Below, piece by piece: positions 1 through 6,705 of a stretch of DNA of 8,642 bases. The stretch's first letter is position 1. Each line of letters starts with the position of its first letter. The DNA is from JBHPGW01 sp042569785 (lineage in GTDB: Bacteria > Planctomycetota > Phycisphaerae > Sedimentisphaerales > Anaerobacaceae). The notes under the pieces are model-generated. The model was not told where the DNA came from, made no database searches, and saw only the letters and a program-made list of their open reading frames with translations. The stretch is from NCBI GenBank assembly GCA_042569785.1, contig JBHPGW010000094.1, positions 1-8,642 of the forward strand. The letters run 5' to 3'. Position numbers and translations under genes: made by a program.

Positions 1-2094
1 GACTTAGGCTCTTCGCTCTCAGGAAGTATCGCGCTATTCTATGATGTAGAACTGACGACTGCTAATATATCCGGCCAATGCGGCGTATACCTCGACGCGA
101 ACCAGGATGATGATTCGCTCGGAAACTTCATGACACACGACAATCCATGGGATGATGATCTTTCTTCAAGCATTCCAAGGGCTTCATTCGAATTCGAGGA
201 TTACGAAAGCGTTAATCCTACTCTTGCTGTTGAACGTTTCGGTGCCGGAATCGATTGTGCAGATGACAAGTTTACTGTCTTTGCTGCTTATGACAACGAG
301 CGTCAAATGGTAAGATCGACCATCCATGAAAAGACCAGCGGCAATCTCGTCTGGGATTCGGGCTTCCACCCTGTCGACAGTAACTACAATCCCGATTCAC
401 TGCGATTCGAAATGAGGGACGACATCTCTGGCAGTGACTTCTCATTCAACTCTACAACTGACATTGCCACTATGACAAGCAGTGACCCAACGTATGAGCT
501 TACCGTGGACGTTAATAATGTTATGGTAATTCACTCAGTCACAACTTACAAGGGTTACGGCCCGACACCGGCTGATGAAGCTACCGAAATTGATGTCAAT
601 GACGACCTTAGCTGGTTCGAAGGTGCTACTGCAGCCACACAGGATGTCTACTTCGGCACCAGTTGGGCGGATGTAAACCAGGATAGTACACCTAACAGCA
701 CGCAAACAACCACAAGTTATGAGCCGGGAACTTTAAGTGAAGATACCGACTACTACTGGCGTGTCGACCAGAATGACGGCTCGACCACCAGGACCGGTGA
801 CATCTGGCACTTTGTTACAGGAGCCGGAGGTTATACCGCCGGCGTTATCAACCCGGATGACTTAGAGAGATACGGCAAATCAACCGTTTGGAGTCCCACC
901 GAAGCAGGTGAAGGCTGGGCCCTTGTCTCAAATGTTAACGAGGCACACATCGAAACCTCCAACGGAGTCGATTCGAGCAAGTGTCTGCGTTCGATAGGTG
1001 ACGATGCCGTCAATCCGCAGGTAAGATGGTATGGTTCGGCAGCCGCTTCAGGGACAAAGACACTTTCGTTTGATATCTTGATGGACGATGGAGGCTGGAC
1101 AAGTGGTGCCGCACGTGTCTTCCCGTATTTTGGTTCTGCCGGTAACGGCGAGAACTGGCTGGTCTTTCAACGTTCTGGTGCTACTTTGGACATGTCAGTA
1201 GCAGCTCGAACCTCGGGTTACGATCTCACCGAGGTAAACCTTCCAGGTAAACTCACCGATCCAAACGACTATCTTGACATCTGGTATACGTTTGAGATGG
1301 AGTTTGACTATTCCGCTTCGACTGTACGTGCTCGTTTTGCACCGACCGGCAGTGCGTTTAACGCCTGGTCTGACACTGTTACTATGGAACACACCGATGC
1401 TATCAGCTCAGTCTTTTTCAATGCATTGAACGGCAACATACTTATTGACAATATAAGTCTTGCCGCTGGTCCTCCCGATGTAAACATCGTCGGATCATGG
1501 ACTTCAGGTTCGAGCCATACCGCTGAATCAGGTGATAACCGTCTGCTTATCGTTACCGTTAACACCGAAGACGATGGCGACACCCTGGATATGAACAGTG
1601 TCACCTATGGCGGCAGAACTTTAACCGAGGTAGTCGATTATTCGTACGCTACCACTAACACTGCTTACGTAGGCATTTTCTATCTCGACGATGCCAACTT
1701 AGATCTGGCCAGCGGTTCTACCATCAGCCTGGACTGGACTACAGGCCCATCGAAAACACCTTCGATTTCCAGCGTATTTTTGGAAAACGTTGACCAGTCG
1801 AATCCTATTACCGACTCCAACTCTGGAGGCGGAACCACTTCCACAATTACAGGTGGTTCTCTTGCTACAAGCTCCGGTGATATGGTTCTTGCTTCTGCTA
1901 CATCCGGCGAGAACGGCGGCGACTACACCATGAACAACAGCTTTACCGAAGACCTCGAATTTGCTCCCGATTCAGCTGATGCCGTTTGCGGCCACAAAGA
2001 TGCTACAGGCAGCAACGAAACCCCAAGTGTTACCGCTGCTGGAACATTCTACCGACAAGCCGTAGCAGGCGTAGTAGTAAACAAGAATGACTAA
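1..2094 (+). CDS. Large secreted-type beta-sandwich protein, 5' partial (Fn3-like and lectin-like domains)
   Basis: The reading frame is open from base 1, so the gene starts before the window and the first ATG, at 130, is probably internal; 697 residues are visible. Residues are numbered from base 1. An Fn3-like module spans about 185-275, with DLSW, DVYFGT (base 643), YYWRVD (base 751) and GDIWHF (about base 796). This pattern is familiar from large surface or secreted proteins of Phycisphaerae. Residues about 294-490 look like a concanavalin/LamG-type jelly roll ending in ILIDNISL. Residues about 497-697 form another Ser/Thr/Gly-rich beta domain with SGDNRLLIVTV and VTYGGRTLTEV, resembling a module often seen in secreted planctomycete proteins. 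The protein is acidic, with few Lys and Cys. No PEP-CTERM-like tail or membrane anchor is visible, and the signal peptide would lie outside the window. Carbohydrate or surface binding is an inference; no catalytic motif was recognised. Codon use is more mixed than in the C-ending-rich genes downstream. Confidence 0.85.
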   Translation, partial: DLGSSLSGSIALFYDVELTTANISGQCGVYLDANQDDDSLGNFMTHDNPWDDDLSSSIPRASFEFEDYESVNPTLAVERFGAGIDCADDKFTVFAAYDNERQMVRSTIHEKTSGNLVWDSGFHPVDSNYNPDSLRFEMRDDISGSDFSFNSTTDIATMTSSDPTYELTVDVNNVMVIHSVTTYKGYGPTPADEATEIDVNDDLSWFEGATAATQDVYFGTSWADVNQDSTPNSTQTTTSYEPGTLSEDTDYYWRVDQNDGSTTRTGDIWHFVTGAGGYTAGVINPDDLERYGKSTVWSPTEAGEGWALVSNVNEAHIETSNGVDSSKCLRSIGDDAVNPQVRWYGSAAASGTKTLSFDILMDDGGWTSGAARVFPYFGSAGNGENWLVFQRSGATLDMSVAARTSGYDLTEVNLPGKLTDPNDYLDIWYTFEMEFDYSASTVRARFAPTGSAFNAWSDTVTMEHTDAISSVFFNALNGNILIDNISLAAGPPDVNIVGSWTSGSSHTAESGDNRLLIVTVNTEDDGDTLDMNSVTYGGRTLTEVVDYSYATTNTAYVGIFYLDDANLDLASGSTISLDWTTGPSKTPSISSVFLENVDQSNPITDSNSGGGTTSTITGGSLATSSGDMVLASATSGENGGDYTMNNSFTEDLEFAPDSADAVCGHKDATGSNETPSVTAAGTFYRQAVAGVVVNKND

Positions 2095-2096
2095 CC

Positions 2097-2121
2097 AAAA
2101 AAGGGGTCAGACACCTTTTTT
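2097..2121. repeat. GGGGTC-A-GACACC imperfect palindrome between A and T runs
   Basis: Twelve-base arms (six A, then GGGGTC; GACACC, then T residues) meet at a central A at 2109. The only mismatch is G2105/A2113. It begins two bases after the stop codon of the preceding gene. With its stem and 3' T run (2116-2122) it could also terminate transcription. From memory, closely similar GGTGTC/GACACC palindromes are widely dispersed in bacterial genomes, sometimes near IS200-like/REP-type transposases. No transposase is present here, so that link is unproven. Confidence 0.6.
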
Positions 2122-2132
2122 AAGATCACCCA

Positions 2133-2170
2133 AAGCGTGGCGGCACAAAAAAACCGCCACGCTTGCTTTA
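2133..2170 (+). terminator. GC-rich intrinsic terminator after the surface-protein gene
   Basis: A perfect 11-base stem pairs AAGCGTGGCGG (2133-2143) with CCGCCACGCTT (2154-2164) around a ten-base A-rich loop. The tail that follows, GCTTTAATT, is only moderately U-rich. It lies 39 bases after the stop codon and probably separates the upstream gene from the cluster starting at 2332. Confidence 0.75.
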
Positions 2171-2199
2171 ATTCCACTTAAAAATATCCACGATAAACA

Positions 2200-2216
2200 C
2201 CACAAATAATTAGTGG
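2200..2216. promoter_or_regulatory. Imperfect 17-base palindrome, possible operator
   Basis: CCAC-A-AAT (2200-2207) is mirrored by ATT-A-GTGG (2209-2216) around A2208, with one A/A mismatch. It touches the weak -35-like TGGACT (2214-2219), so it could be an operator. No regulator is encoded nearby and the element is short and AT-rich, so this is speculative. Confidence 0.2.
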
Positions 2217-2242
2217 ACTTTTGACAACATTTCTTTTATCAT
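2214..2242 (+). promoter_or_regulatory. Possible sigma70-type promoter (TGGACT-17-TATCAT)
   Basis: TGGACT (2214-2219) matches TTGACA at four of six positions, and TATCAT (2237-2242) matches TATAAT at five of six, with a 17-base spacer. A perfect TTGACA at 2221-2226 has no -10 at usual spacing; it lies only ten bases from TATCAT. Transcription from here would place the 2269-2286 hairpin in the 5' leader of the downstream genes. Confidence 0.3.
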
Positions 2243-2262
2243 GCCAGCTTGAAAAAAGATAA

Positions 2263-2294
2263 TTGGTCATCCCGATTCATCGGGATTCTATAAT
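2263..2294 (+). promoter_or_regulatory. TATAAT box with inverted repeat in the spacer
   Basis: A perfect TATAAT lies at 2289-2294, 37 bases before the zinc-ribbon start codon. The best -35 is a weak TTGGTC (2263-2268) with a long 20-base spacer. The region between is filled by the perfect inverted repeat at 2269-2286, which could be an operator or only a dispersed repeat. The TATAAT may be fortuitous in such an AT-rich stretch. Confidence 0.3.
2269..2286. repeat. Perfect inverted repeat ATCCCGAT-TC-ATCGGGAT
   Basis: Two eight-base arms are separated by two bases. There is no T run of terminator type directly after it; the next bases are TCTATAATTTTG. It could be a regulator site, a leader hairpin or a small dispersed palindrome. 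Sequence alone does not decide. Confidence 0.5.
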
Positions 2295-2331
2295 TTTGAT
2301 TTTTAACTTTTAAATTTTAATTTTAAATATT

Positions 2332-2541
2332 ATGCCTATCTACGAATACAAATGCGACGATTGTGGCAAAATGACCGAGTTTCTCGCAAACAAACCCACT
2401 AAAAAACCGGGCCCTTGCCGACATTGTCAAAGCGAAAATCTGCAAAAAGCACTTTCAACATTCTCACAGGGATCGCCACAGGGCAACTCAAAAAAATGTC
2501 ACGGCTGTACCGACAACAAATGTCCGCACGCTGGATTTTAA
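2332..2541 (+). CDS. FmdB-family zinc-ribbon protein
   Basis: This 69-residue protein opens with MPIYEYKCDDCG, the hallmark of the FmdB/CxxC_CxxC_SSSS family of putative regulatory zinc ribbons. Pairs C8-x2-C11 and C29-x2-C32 should bind one zinc ion. The C-terminal part adds C56-x2-C59-x4-C64 followed by PHAGF, a cysteine-rich tail that might bind a second metal. The molecular function of the family is not settled; fmdB itself was named from the formamidase region of Methylophilus. The start fits the family's conserved N-terminus exactly. No Shine-Dalgarno site is visible; the leader consists almost only of A and T, with TTTTAA at 2301, 2308, 2315 and 2321. The gene lies 18 bases before leuS and is probably co-transcribed with it. 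Confidence 0.85.
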   Translation: MPIYEYKCDDCGKMTEFLANKPTKKPGPCRHCQSENLQKALSTFSQGSPQGNSKKCHGCTDNKCPHAGF

Positions 2542-2544
2542 TTC

Positions 2545-2549
2545 AGGAG
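2545..2549 (+). promoter_or_regulatory. Shine-Dalgarno site of leuS
   Basis: AGGAG lies ten bases before the ATG at 2560, in the short gap after the zinc-ribbon stop codon. It supports that start and is the only clear Shine-Dalgarno site in front of any gene in the window. Confidence 0.65.
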
Positions 2550-2559
2550 TTTTATTTTA

Positions 2560-5094
2560 ATGAGCGATAAAAAAGGCCGATACGATTTCGGCAACATCGA
2601 AAAAAAATGGCAGAACTACTGGCTCGATAACCAGACTTTCAAAGCCGATGACTGCACCAACGCACCAAAGTACTACGTACTCGACATGTTCCCATACCCA
2701 AGCGGACAGGGCCTGCACGTCGGACACCCCGAAGGCTACACAGCTTCTGACATAATAGCCAGATACAAAAGAACCAAAGGCTTCAACGTTCTGCACCCGA
2801 TGGGATGGGACGCGTTCGGCCTGCCTGCTGAACAATACGCCGTACAAACAGGAACACACCCTGCCAAAACCACCACTCAAAACATACAAAACATGAAACG
2901 ACAGATAAACGCTCTGGGTTTCAGCTACGACTGGGACAGAGAAGTAAACACCACCGACCCAAACTACTACAAGTGGACACAGTGGATATTCATGAAAATG
3001 TTCAACAGCTACTTCGACGCTGATGAGCAAAAAGCAAAACCAATTGAACAACTGCCAATACCCGACGGCCTAAGTGACACCGAAAAGCAAAATTACATCG
3101 ATGAAAACCGCCTCGCCTACGAAGCAGAGGTCGCCGTAAACTGGTGCTCCGAACTCGGCACCGTCCTGGCAAATGAAGAAGTCATCGGCGGCCTAAGCGA
3201 AAGAGGGGAGCACCCCGTAATTAGAAAACCAATGCGACAGTGGATGCTGCGCATCACAAAATACGCCGAAAGACTCTTGGACGACCTGACAGAAGTAGAT
3301 TGGCCGGATTCAATTAAGAAACTTCAAATTGACTGGGTCGGCAAAAGTATCGGCGCAGAAGTCGACTTCAAAGTCGAAACCACAGGCGAGCAAATACGAG
3401 TCTTCACCACCAGGCCAGACACGCTCTTCGGCGCAACATACATGGTCCTCGCCCCCGAACACCCGCTCGTCGACACTATCACTACAGATGAAAACAAAAC
3501 CGCTATCGAAGAATATCGCAAACAAGCCGCCACCAAAAGCGACCTCGACCGAACCGACCTGGCAAAGGACAAATCAGGCGTACACACCGGAGCATACGCC
3601 ATCAACCCCGTAAACAACGAAAAGATCCCCATATGGATAAGCGATTACGTCCTCATCAGCTATGGCACCGGCGCGATAATGTCAGTACCAGCACACGATG
3701 AGCGTGACTACGAATTCGCCCAGAAGTTCAACCTCCCCATAATCGAAGTTGTCAAACCTGCTAATGACGAATCTACCAAAGCCTGTTTTGCCGGCAACGG
3801 GATCGCAATAAACTCCGGCCAATTCGATGGTCTGACAACCGCAGAATTCAAGGAGCGGATAAGCAACTGGCTCGAACAAAACTCATTAGGCAAAAAAGCC
3901 ATAAACTACAAACTTCGCGATTGGCTCTTCAGCCGACAGAGATACTGGGGCGAACCGTTCCCGATCCTGCACACGCAAGACGGCCGAATCATCAGCATCG
4001 ATGAAGCCGACCTGCCGCTTGTACTGCCCGAAGTTGAGAGCTACAAGCCGTCAACCTCCGGTGAACCGCCGCTTTCAAACGCAGGCGACTGGCTCAGAGT
4101 CACCTTACCCGACGGCACCAAAGCAACACGAGAAACAAACACCATGCCGCAATGGGCAGGAAGCTGCTGGTACTATCTTCGCTACATCGACCCGGAAAAC
4201 AACGACAAGCCCTTCTCCGGCGAAAAAGAAAAATACTGGATGAACGTCGACCTTTATATAGGCGGAGCGGAACACGCCGTACTCCACCTGTTATACTCAC
4301 GCTTCTGGCACAAGTTCCTGTACGATTACGGCCACGTCTCCACCAAAGAGCCTTTCAAAAAACTCATCAACCAGGGAATGATCCTCGGAGGTGACGGCCA
4401 AAAGATGAGCAAGTCCAGAGGCAACGTAGTCAACCCAGACGACGTCATCAAAAAACATGGCGCAGACTCCATGAGACTATACGAAATGTTCATGGGCCCA
4501 CTCGAAGCGACCAAACCCTGGAACACCCAGGGCGTTGAAGGCGTATATCGTTTTCTGGTAAAAGCATGGCGAATGATTATCGACGAAGAAACAGGCGAGC
4601 TTTCAACCCAGCTAAAAGACGCTGCCCCCGATGAAGCAACTACCAGGCTGTTACACCAGACAATAAAAAAGGTCACCGACGACCTCGAAAATTTCAATTT
4701 CAACACACCGATAAGCGCAATGATGATACTCGTAAACCATCTCGGCAAACTCAAAGTCAGACCGAAACAAGCCGTAGAAAAATTCACCCAATTGCTCGCT
4801 CCCTTCGCTCCCCATATCGCGGAAGAACTCTGGCAAAGGTTAGGCAATAAAGACACCATCACCTACCAAACCTGGCCCGAATATGACAGCGAGCTTGTTA
4901 AAGAAAACCAGATCGAATTAGCCGTACAGATACTCGGCAAAATAAAGGATCGGATCGTTGTCCCCGCCGATTTCGACGAGGACCAGATAAAACAAAAGGC
5001 TCTTGCAAGTGAAAAGGTCATCACGGCAATGGCAGGGCGGGAACCAAAAAAGATCATCGTTATCAAATCGCGTTTAGTTAATATTATCTGCTAA
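2560..5094 (+). CDS. leuS: Leucyl-tRNA synthetase
   Basis: This cytoplasmic class I synthetase joins leucine to tRNA(Leu) using ATP. At 844 residues it is full length (Escherichia coli 860, Bacillus about 804). The HIGH-type motif is HVGH at 53-56, preceded by MFPYPSGQGL. The CP1 editing domain shows TTRPDTLFGATY (283-294) and GTGAIMSVPAHDERD (369-383), whose conserved Asp lies in AHDERD. The signature KMSKS is at 615-619, followed by GNVVNPDDV. The C-terminus ends in the usual RLVNII-type sequence. The leucine-specific insertion before KMSKS is almost absent (only about LGGDGQ), as in Bacillus. The zinc-knuckle Cys pair of E. coli is replaced by LSERGEH. An extra segment at about 153-187, with QLPIPDGLSDTEK, precedes the VAVNWC motif (191-196). 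The family is certain; the insertion's role is unknown. Confidence 0.98.
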   Translation: MSDKKGRYDFGNIEKKWQNYWLDNQTFKADDCTNAPKYYVLDMFPYPSGQGLHVGHPEGYTASDIIARYKRTKGFNVLHPMGWDAFGLPAEQYAVQTGTHPAKTTTQNIQNMKRQINALGFSYDWDREVNTTDPNYYKWTQWIFMKMFNSYFDADEQKAKPIEQLPIPDGLSDTEKQNYIDENRLAYEAEVAVNWCSELGTVLANEEVIGGLSERGEHPVIRKPMRQWMLRITKYAERLLDDLTEVDWPDSIKKLQIDWVGKSIGAEVDFKVETTGEQIRVFTTRPDTLFGATYMVLAPEHPLVDTITTDENKTAIEEYRKQAATKSDLDRTDLAKDKSGVHTGAYAINPVNNEKIPIWISDYVLISYGTGAIMSVPAHDERDYEFAQKFNLPIIEVVKPANDESTKACFAGNGIAINSGQFDGLTTAEFKERISNWLEQNSLGKKAINYKLRDWLFSRQRYWGEPFPILHTQDGRIISIDEADLPLVLPEVESYKPSTSGEPPLSNAGDWLRVTLPDGTKATRETNTMPQWAGSCWYYLRYIDPENNDKPFSGEKEKYWMNVDLYIGGAEHAVLHLLYSRFWHKFLYDYGHVSTKEPFKKLINQGMILGGDGQKMSKSRGNVVNPDDVIKKHGADSMRLYEMFMGPLEATKPWNTQGVEGVYRFLVKAWRMIIDEETGELSTQLKDAAPDEATTRLLHQTIKKVTDDLENFNFNTPISAMMILVNHLGKLKVRPKQAVEKFTQLLAPFAPHIAEELWQRLGNKDTITYQTWPEYDSELVKENQIELAVQILGKIKDRIVVPADFDEDQIKQKALASEKVITAMAGREPKKIIVIKSRLVNIIC

Positions 5095-5097
5095 AAA

Positions 5098-5625
5098 ATG
5101 GCTACCGAAATCGAAGCAAAACTAAAAGTCGACGCACTCGAACCGATCGCCGAAAAACTCTTGGCACTCGGTGCAACGTTCATCGAACAGCAGGCCCACA
5201 TCGACACTTTTTACGACAATTCCCATTCGTCCTTAACAAAAGGCGGCAGGGGACTTAGACTCAGAATATGCACCACCAAAGCACAGCAAACATACATTTT
5301 AACATATAAAGGCAAAAGGCAGGACAGCCCATTCAAAAAAAGAGAAGAATTAGAGATTCAGATCCTCGACCCCGAGACAACAGAAAACTTGCTTTTAGCA
5401 ATAGGCTATGCGAAAATATTAACCATAGAAAAAACCCGTAAACTATACAAATTCGACAACTGCGAAATAGCTCTCGACTACCTCGAACAGTTAGGCAACT
5501 TCATAGAAATAGAGGGCCCTGACGAAAAAATAATAACCGAAATACAAAAAAAACTAAACCTTGAGAATATACCGCACATAAAACAAGGCTACGCAAAACT
5601 AATAAAAAACAGAAATAATCCGTGA
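5098..5625 (+). CDS. CYTH-domain protein (class IV adenylate cyclase / triphosphatase family)
   Basis: This 175-residue protein has the CYTH signature ExExK at E4-I-E6-A-K8. HIDTFYD (34-40), LRLR (53-56), the basic strand LTYKGKR (68-74), KREELE (81-86), KTRKLY (112-117) and the acidic strand LDYLEQLGNFIEIEG (126-140) follow. These charged strands line the tunnel that binds triphosphate and divalent metal in the family. The length and the DYLEQLG...EIEG end fit CyaB-like class IV adenylate cyclases. Many relatives are instead thiamine-triphosphatases or tripolyphosphatases, so cAMP synthesis should not be assumed. The ATG follows the leuS stop codon by three bases and has no Shine-Dalgarno site, suggesting translation coupled to leuS. 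The last codons and the TGA lie inside the first unit of the 10-base repeat array. Confidence 0.88.
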   Translation: MATEIEAKLKVDALEPIAEKLLALGATFIEQQAHIDTFYDNSHSSLTKGGRGLRLRICTTKAQQTYILTYKGKRQDSPFKKREELEIQILDPETTENLLLAIGYAKILTIEKTRKLYKFDNCEIALDYLEQLGNFIEIEGPDEKIITEIQKKLNLENIPHIKQGYAKLIKNRNNP

Positions 5626-5713
5626 AAATCCGCGTTAATCCGTGGTTAATTAAGTTTTGTCTTTGTCGTTATTCGTGTTAATTCGTGAAAATTCGTGAAA
5701 ATTCGTGGTTAAT
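5618..5713. repeat. Two related arrays with an exact 10-base period
   Basis: Array 1 (5618-5650) has units ATCCGTGAAA, ATCCGCGTTA and ATCCGTGGTT, then AAT. Array 2 (5671-5713) has units ATTCGTGTTA, ATTCGTGAAA, ATTCGTGAAA and ATTCGTGGTT, then AAT. Unit starts are 5618, 5628, 5638 and 5671, 5681, 5691, 5701. Array 2 equals array 1 plus one unit, with a consistent C-to-T change in the core. A 20-base T-rich spacer (5651-5670) separates them. The stop codon of the CYTH gene (5623-5625) is inside the first unit. From memory, similar runs of ATCCGTG/ATTCGTG are dispersed in some planctomycete and other genomes; their function is unknown. The period is far too short for CRISPR. Confidence 0.8.
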
Positions 5714-5727
5714 AAAAATATAAAAAA

Positions 5728-6672
5728 ATGAAACCAAAAGACGGCTACATCGCATACATAATAAACCCAAAGTCAGGCGCACGCTGCACCCAGTTAGCGG
5801 GCCACAAGTTCCAAAAGTACCTGCTCGAAAACGGTTTCGACGTCAGGGCAAATCTTACCAAATCTTTGGAACACGCATGCAAATTAGCAACTGACGCCGC
5901 CGTCGATTATAACTGTGCGATGGTAGTAGTAGTAGGCGGCGACGGTACCGTCAGAGAAGTTGCCCACGGCCTCGAAGGCTCCGACAAGCCATTATTGATC
6001 GTACCTGGCGGAACAGAAAACCTCCTGGCAAACGAACTTGGCCTGGATGAAAAACTAAAAACCATAATCGACACTTTCCAGGCCTGTTACGTAAAACCAT
6101 TAGACCTGGGCTCGGTCAACGGAAAATGCTTTACCTCGATCGCTGGCTTCGGTTTCGATGGCAGAGTCGTCAAAAATGTCAGCAGACAAAGACAGGGACA
6201 CATCGACCATTTCGATTACTTCTGGCCCATCTGGAGAACCTTCTGGAACTATCGTTTCGATGAGATGACAGTAAACGTCGACGGGCAGGACATTTTCACA
6301 GGCCCGGCATTGGTTTTCGTAGGAAACATCTCACGTTACGCCATCGGCATTCAGATCTTACATAACGCCGATTTCAGTGACGGCTTACTCGACGTCTGCA
6401 TATACAAGTGCAATTCAAAACCGGGACTCACTAAGCACGCACTTTTGACTCTCTCAAAGCGTCACGCCAACAGCAAAAACGTCATCTACAAACAGGGACA
6501 AACCATCACCGTAACATCGAACGCCGGACAGATAGATTCACAAATCGACGGCGACCCAGGCCCAGAGTTACCCGTAGAGATCAAAGTAATCCCGCAAGCC
6601 GTAAAAGTAATGATACCCGAACACGCAAAGCCGGCAGGAATAAGAAAAAGACTAATAAGAGCGATAGGATAA
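5728..6672 (+). CDS. YegS/DagK-type lipid kinase (diacylglycerol kinase catalytic domain)
   Basis: This 314-residue protein belongs to the diacylglycerol/sphingosine kinase-like family, which phosphorylates a lipid hydroxyl from a nucleotide triphosphate, usually at the inner face of the membrane. Visible motifs are NPKSG near the N-terminus, the nucleotide-binding GGDGT at 70-74, PGGTEN at 93-98, GFGFDG at 140-145, and GLLDV at 219-223 in the second domain. A DGDPG turn and a basic C-terminus (IRKRLIRAIG) follow. PGGTENLL differs from the PxGTxND form common in the family: the Asn is kept but the following Asp is Leu. There is no transmembrane segment, as is normal for this family. The lipid substrate cannot be read from sequence; diacylglycerol recycling or an envelope lipid is plausible. 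No Shine-Dalgarno site is seen; the A-rich leader follows the 10-base repeat arrays. Confidence 0.9.
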   Translation: MKPKDGYIAYIINPKSGARCTQLAGHKFQKYLLENGFDVRANLTKSLEHACKLATDAAVDYNCAMVVVVGGDGTVREVAHGLEGSDKPLLIVPGGTENLLANELGLDEKLKTIIDTFQACYVKPLDLGSVNGKCFTSIAGFGFDGRVVKNVSRQRQGHIDHFDYFWPIWRTFWNYRFDEMTVNVDGQDIFTGPALVFVGNISRYAIGIQILHNADFSDGLLDVCIYKCNSKPGLTKHALLTLSKRHANSKNVIYKQGQTITVTSNAGQIDSQIDGDPGPELPVEIKVIPQAVKVMIPEHAKPAGIRKRLIRAIG

Positions 6673-6680
6673 TTTTTTAT

Positions 6681-6705
6681 TAGCCCCCTGCACTGCAGGG
6701 GGTTA
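6681..6705 (+). repeat. Strong hairpin CCCCCTGC-ACT-GCAGGGGG
   Basis: A perfect eight-base GC-rich stem (6684-6691 with 6695-6702) has a three-base loop and can be extended by three weak pairs to 6681-6705. It begins nine bases after the lipid-kinase stop codon. No T run follows it; the six-T run lies before it, so it is not a classical terminator. It may be an mRNA-stabilising or processing structure, or a dispersed palindrome. Confidence 0.6.

Noticed and set aside
130..132. ATG at 130 as the start of the first gene
   Set aside because: The same frame is open back to base 1 with composition like the rest of the protein, and there is no Shine-Dalgarno site or signal peptide at this ATG.
2221..2242. 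TTGACA at 2221 paired with TATCAT as a promoter
   Set aside because: The spacer is only ten bases, far from the 16-18 needed. No other -10 lies at the proper distance from this TTGACA.
4326..4862. Minus-strand open frame of 178 codons opposite leuS
   Set aside because: It is fully inside leuS, including KMSKS and the anticodon-binding region, and has no recognisable motif.
5618..5713. CRISPR array
   Set aside because: The repeated core is 7 bases at 10-base spacing, with no 23-50 base repeats or unique spacers, and no cas genes are nearby.
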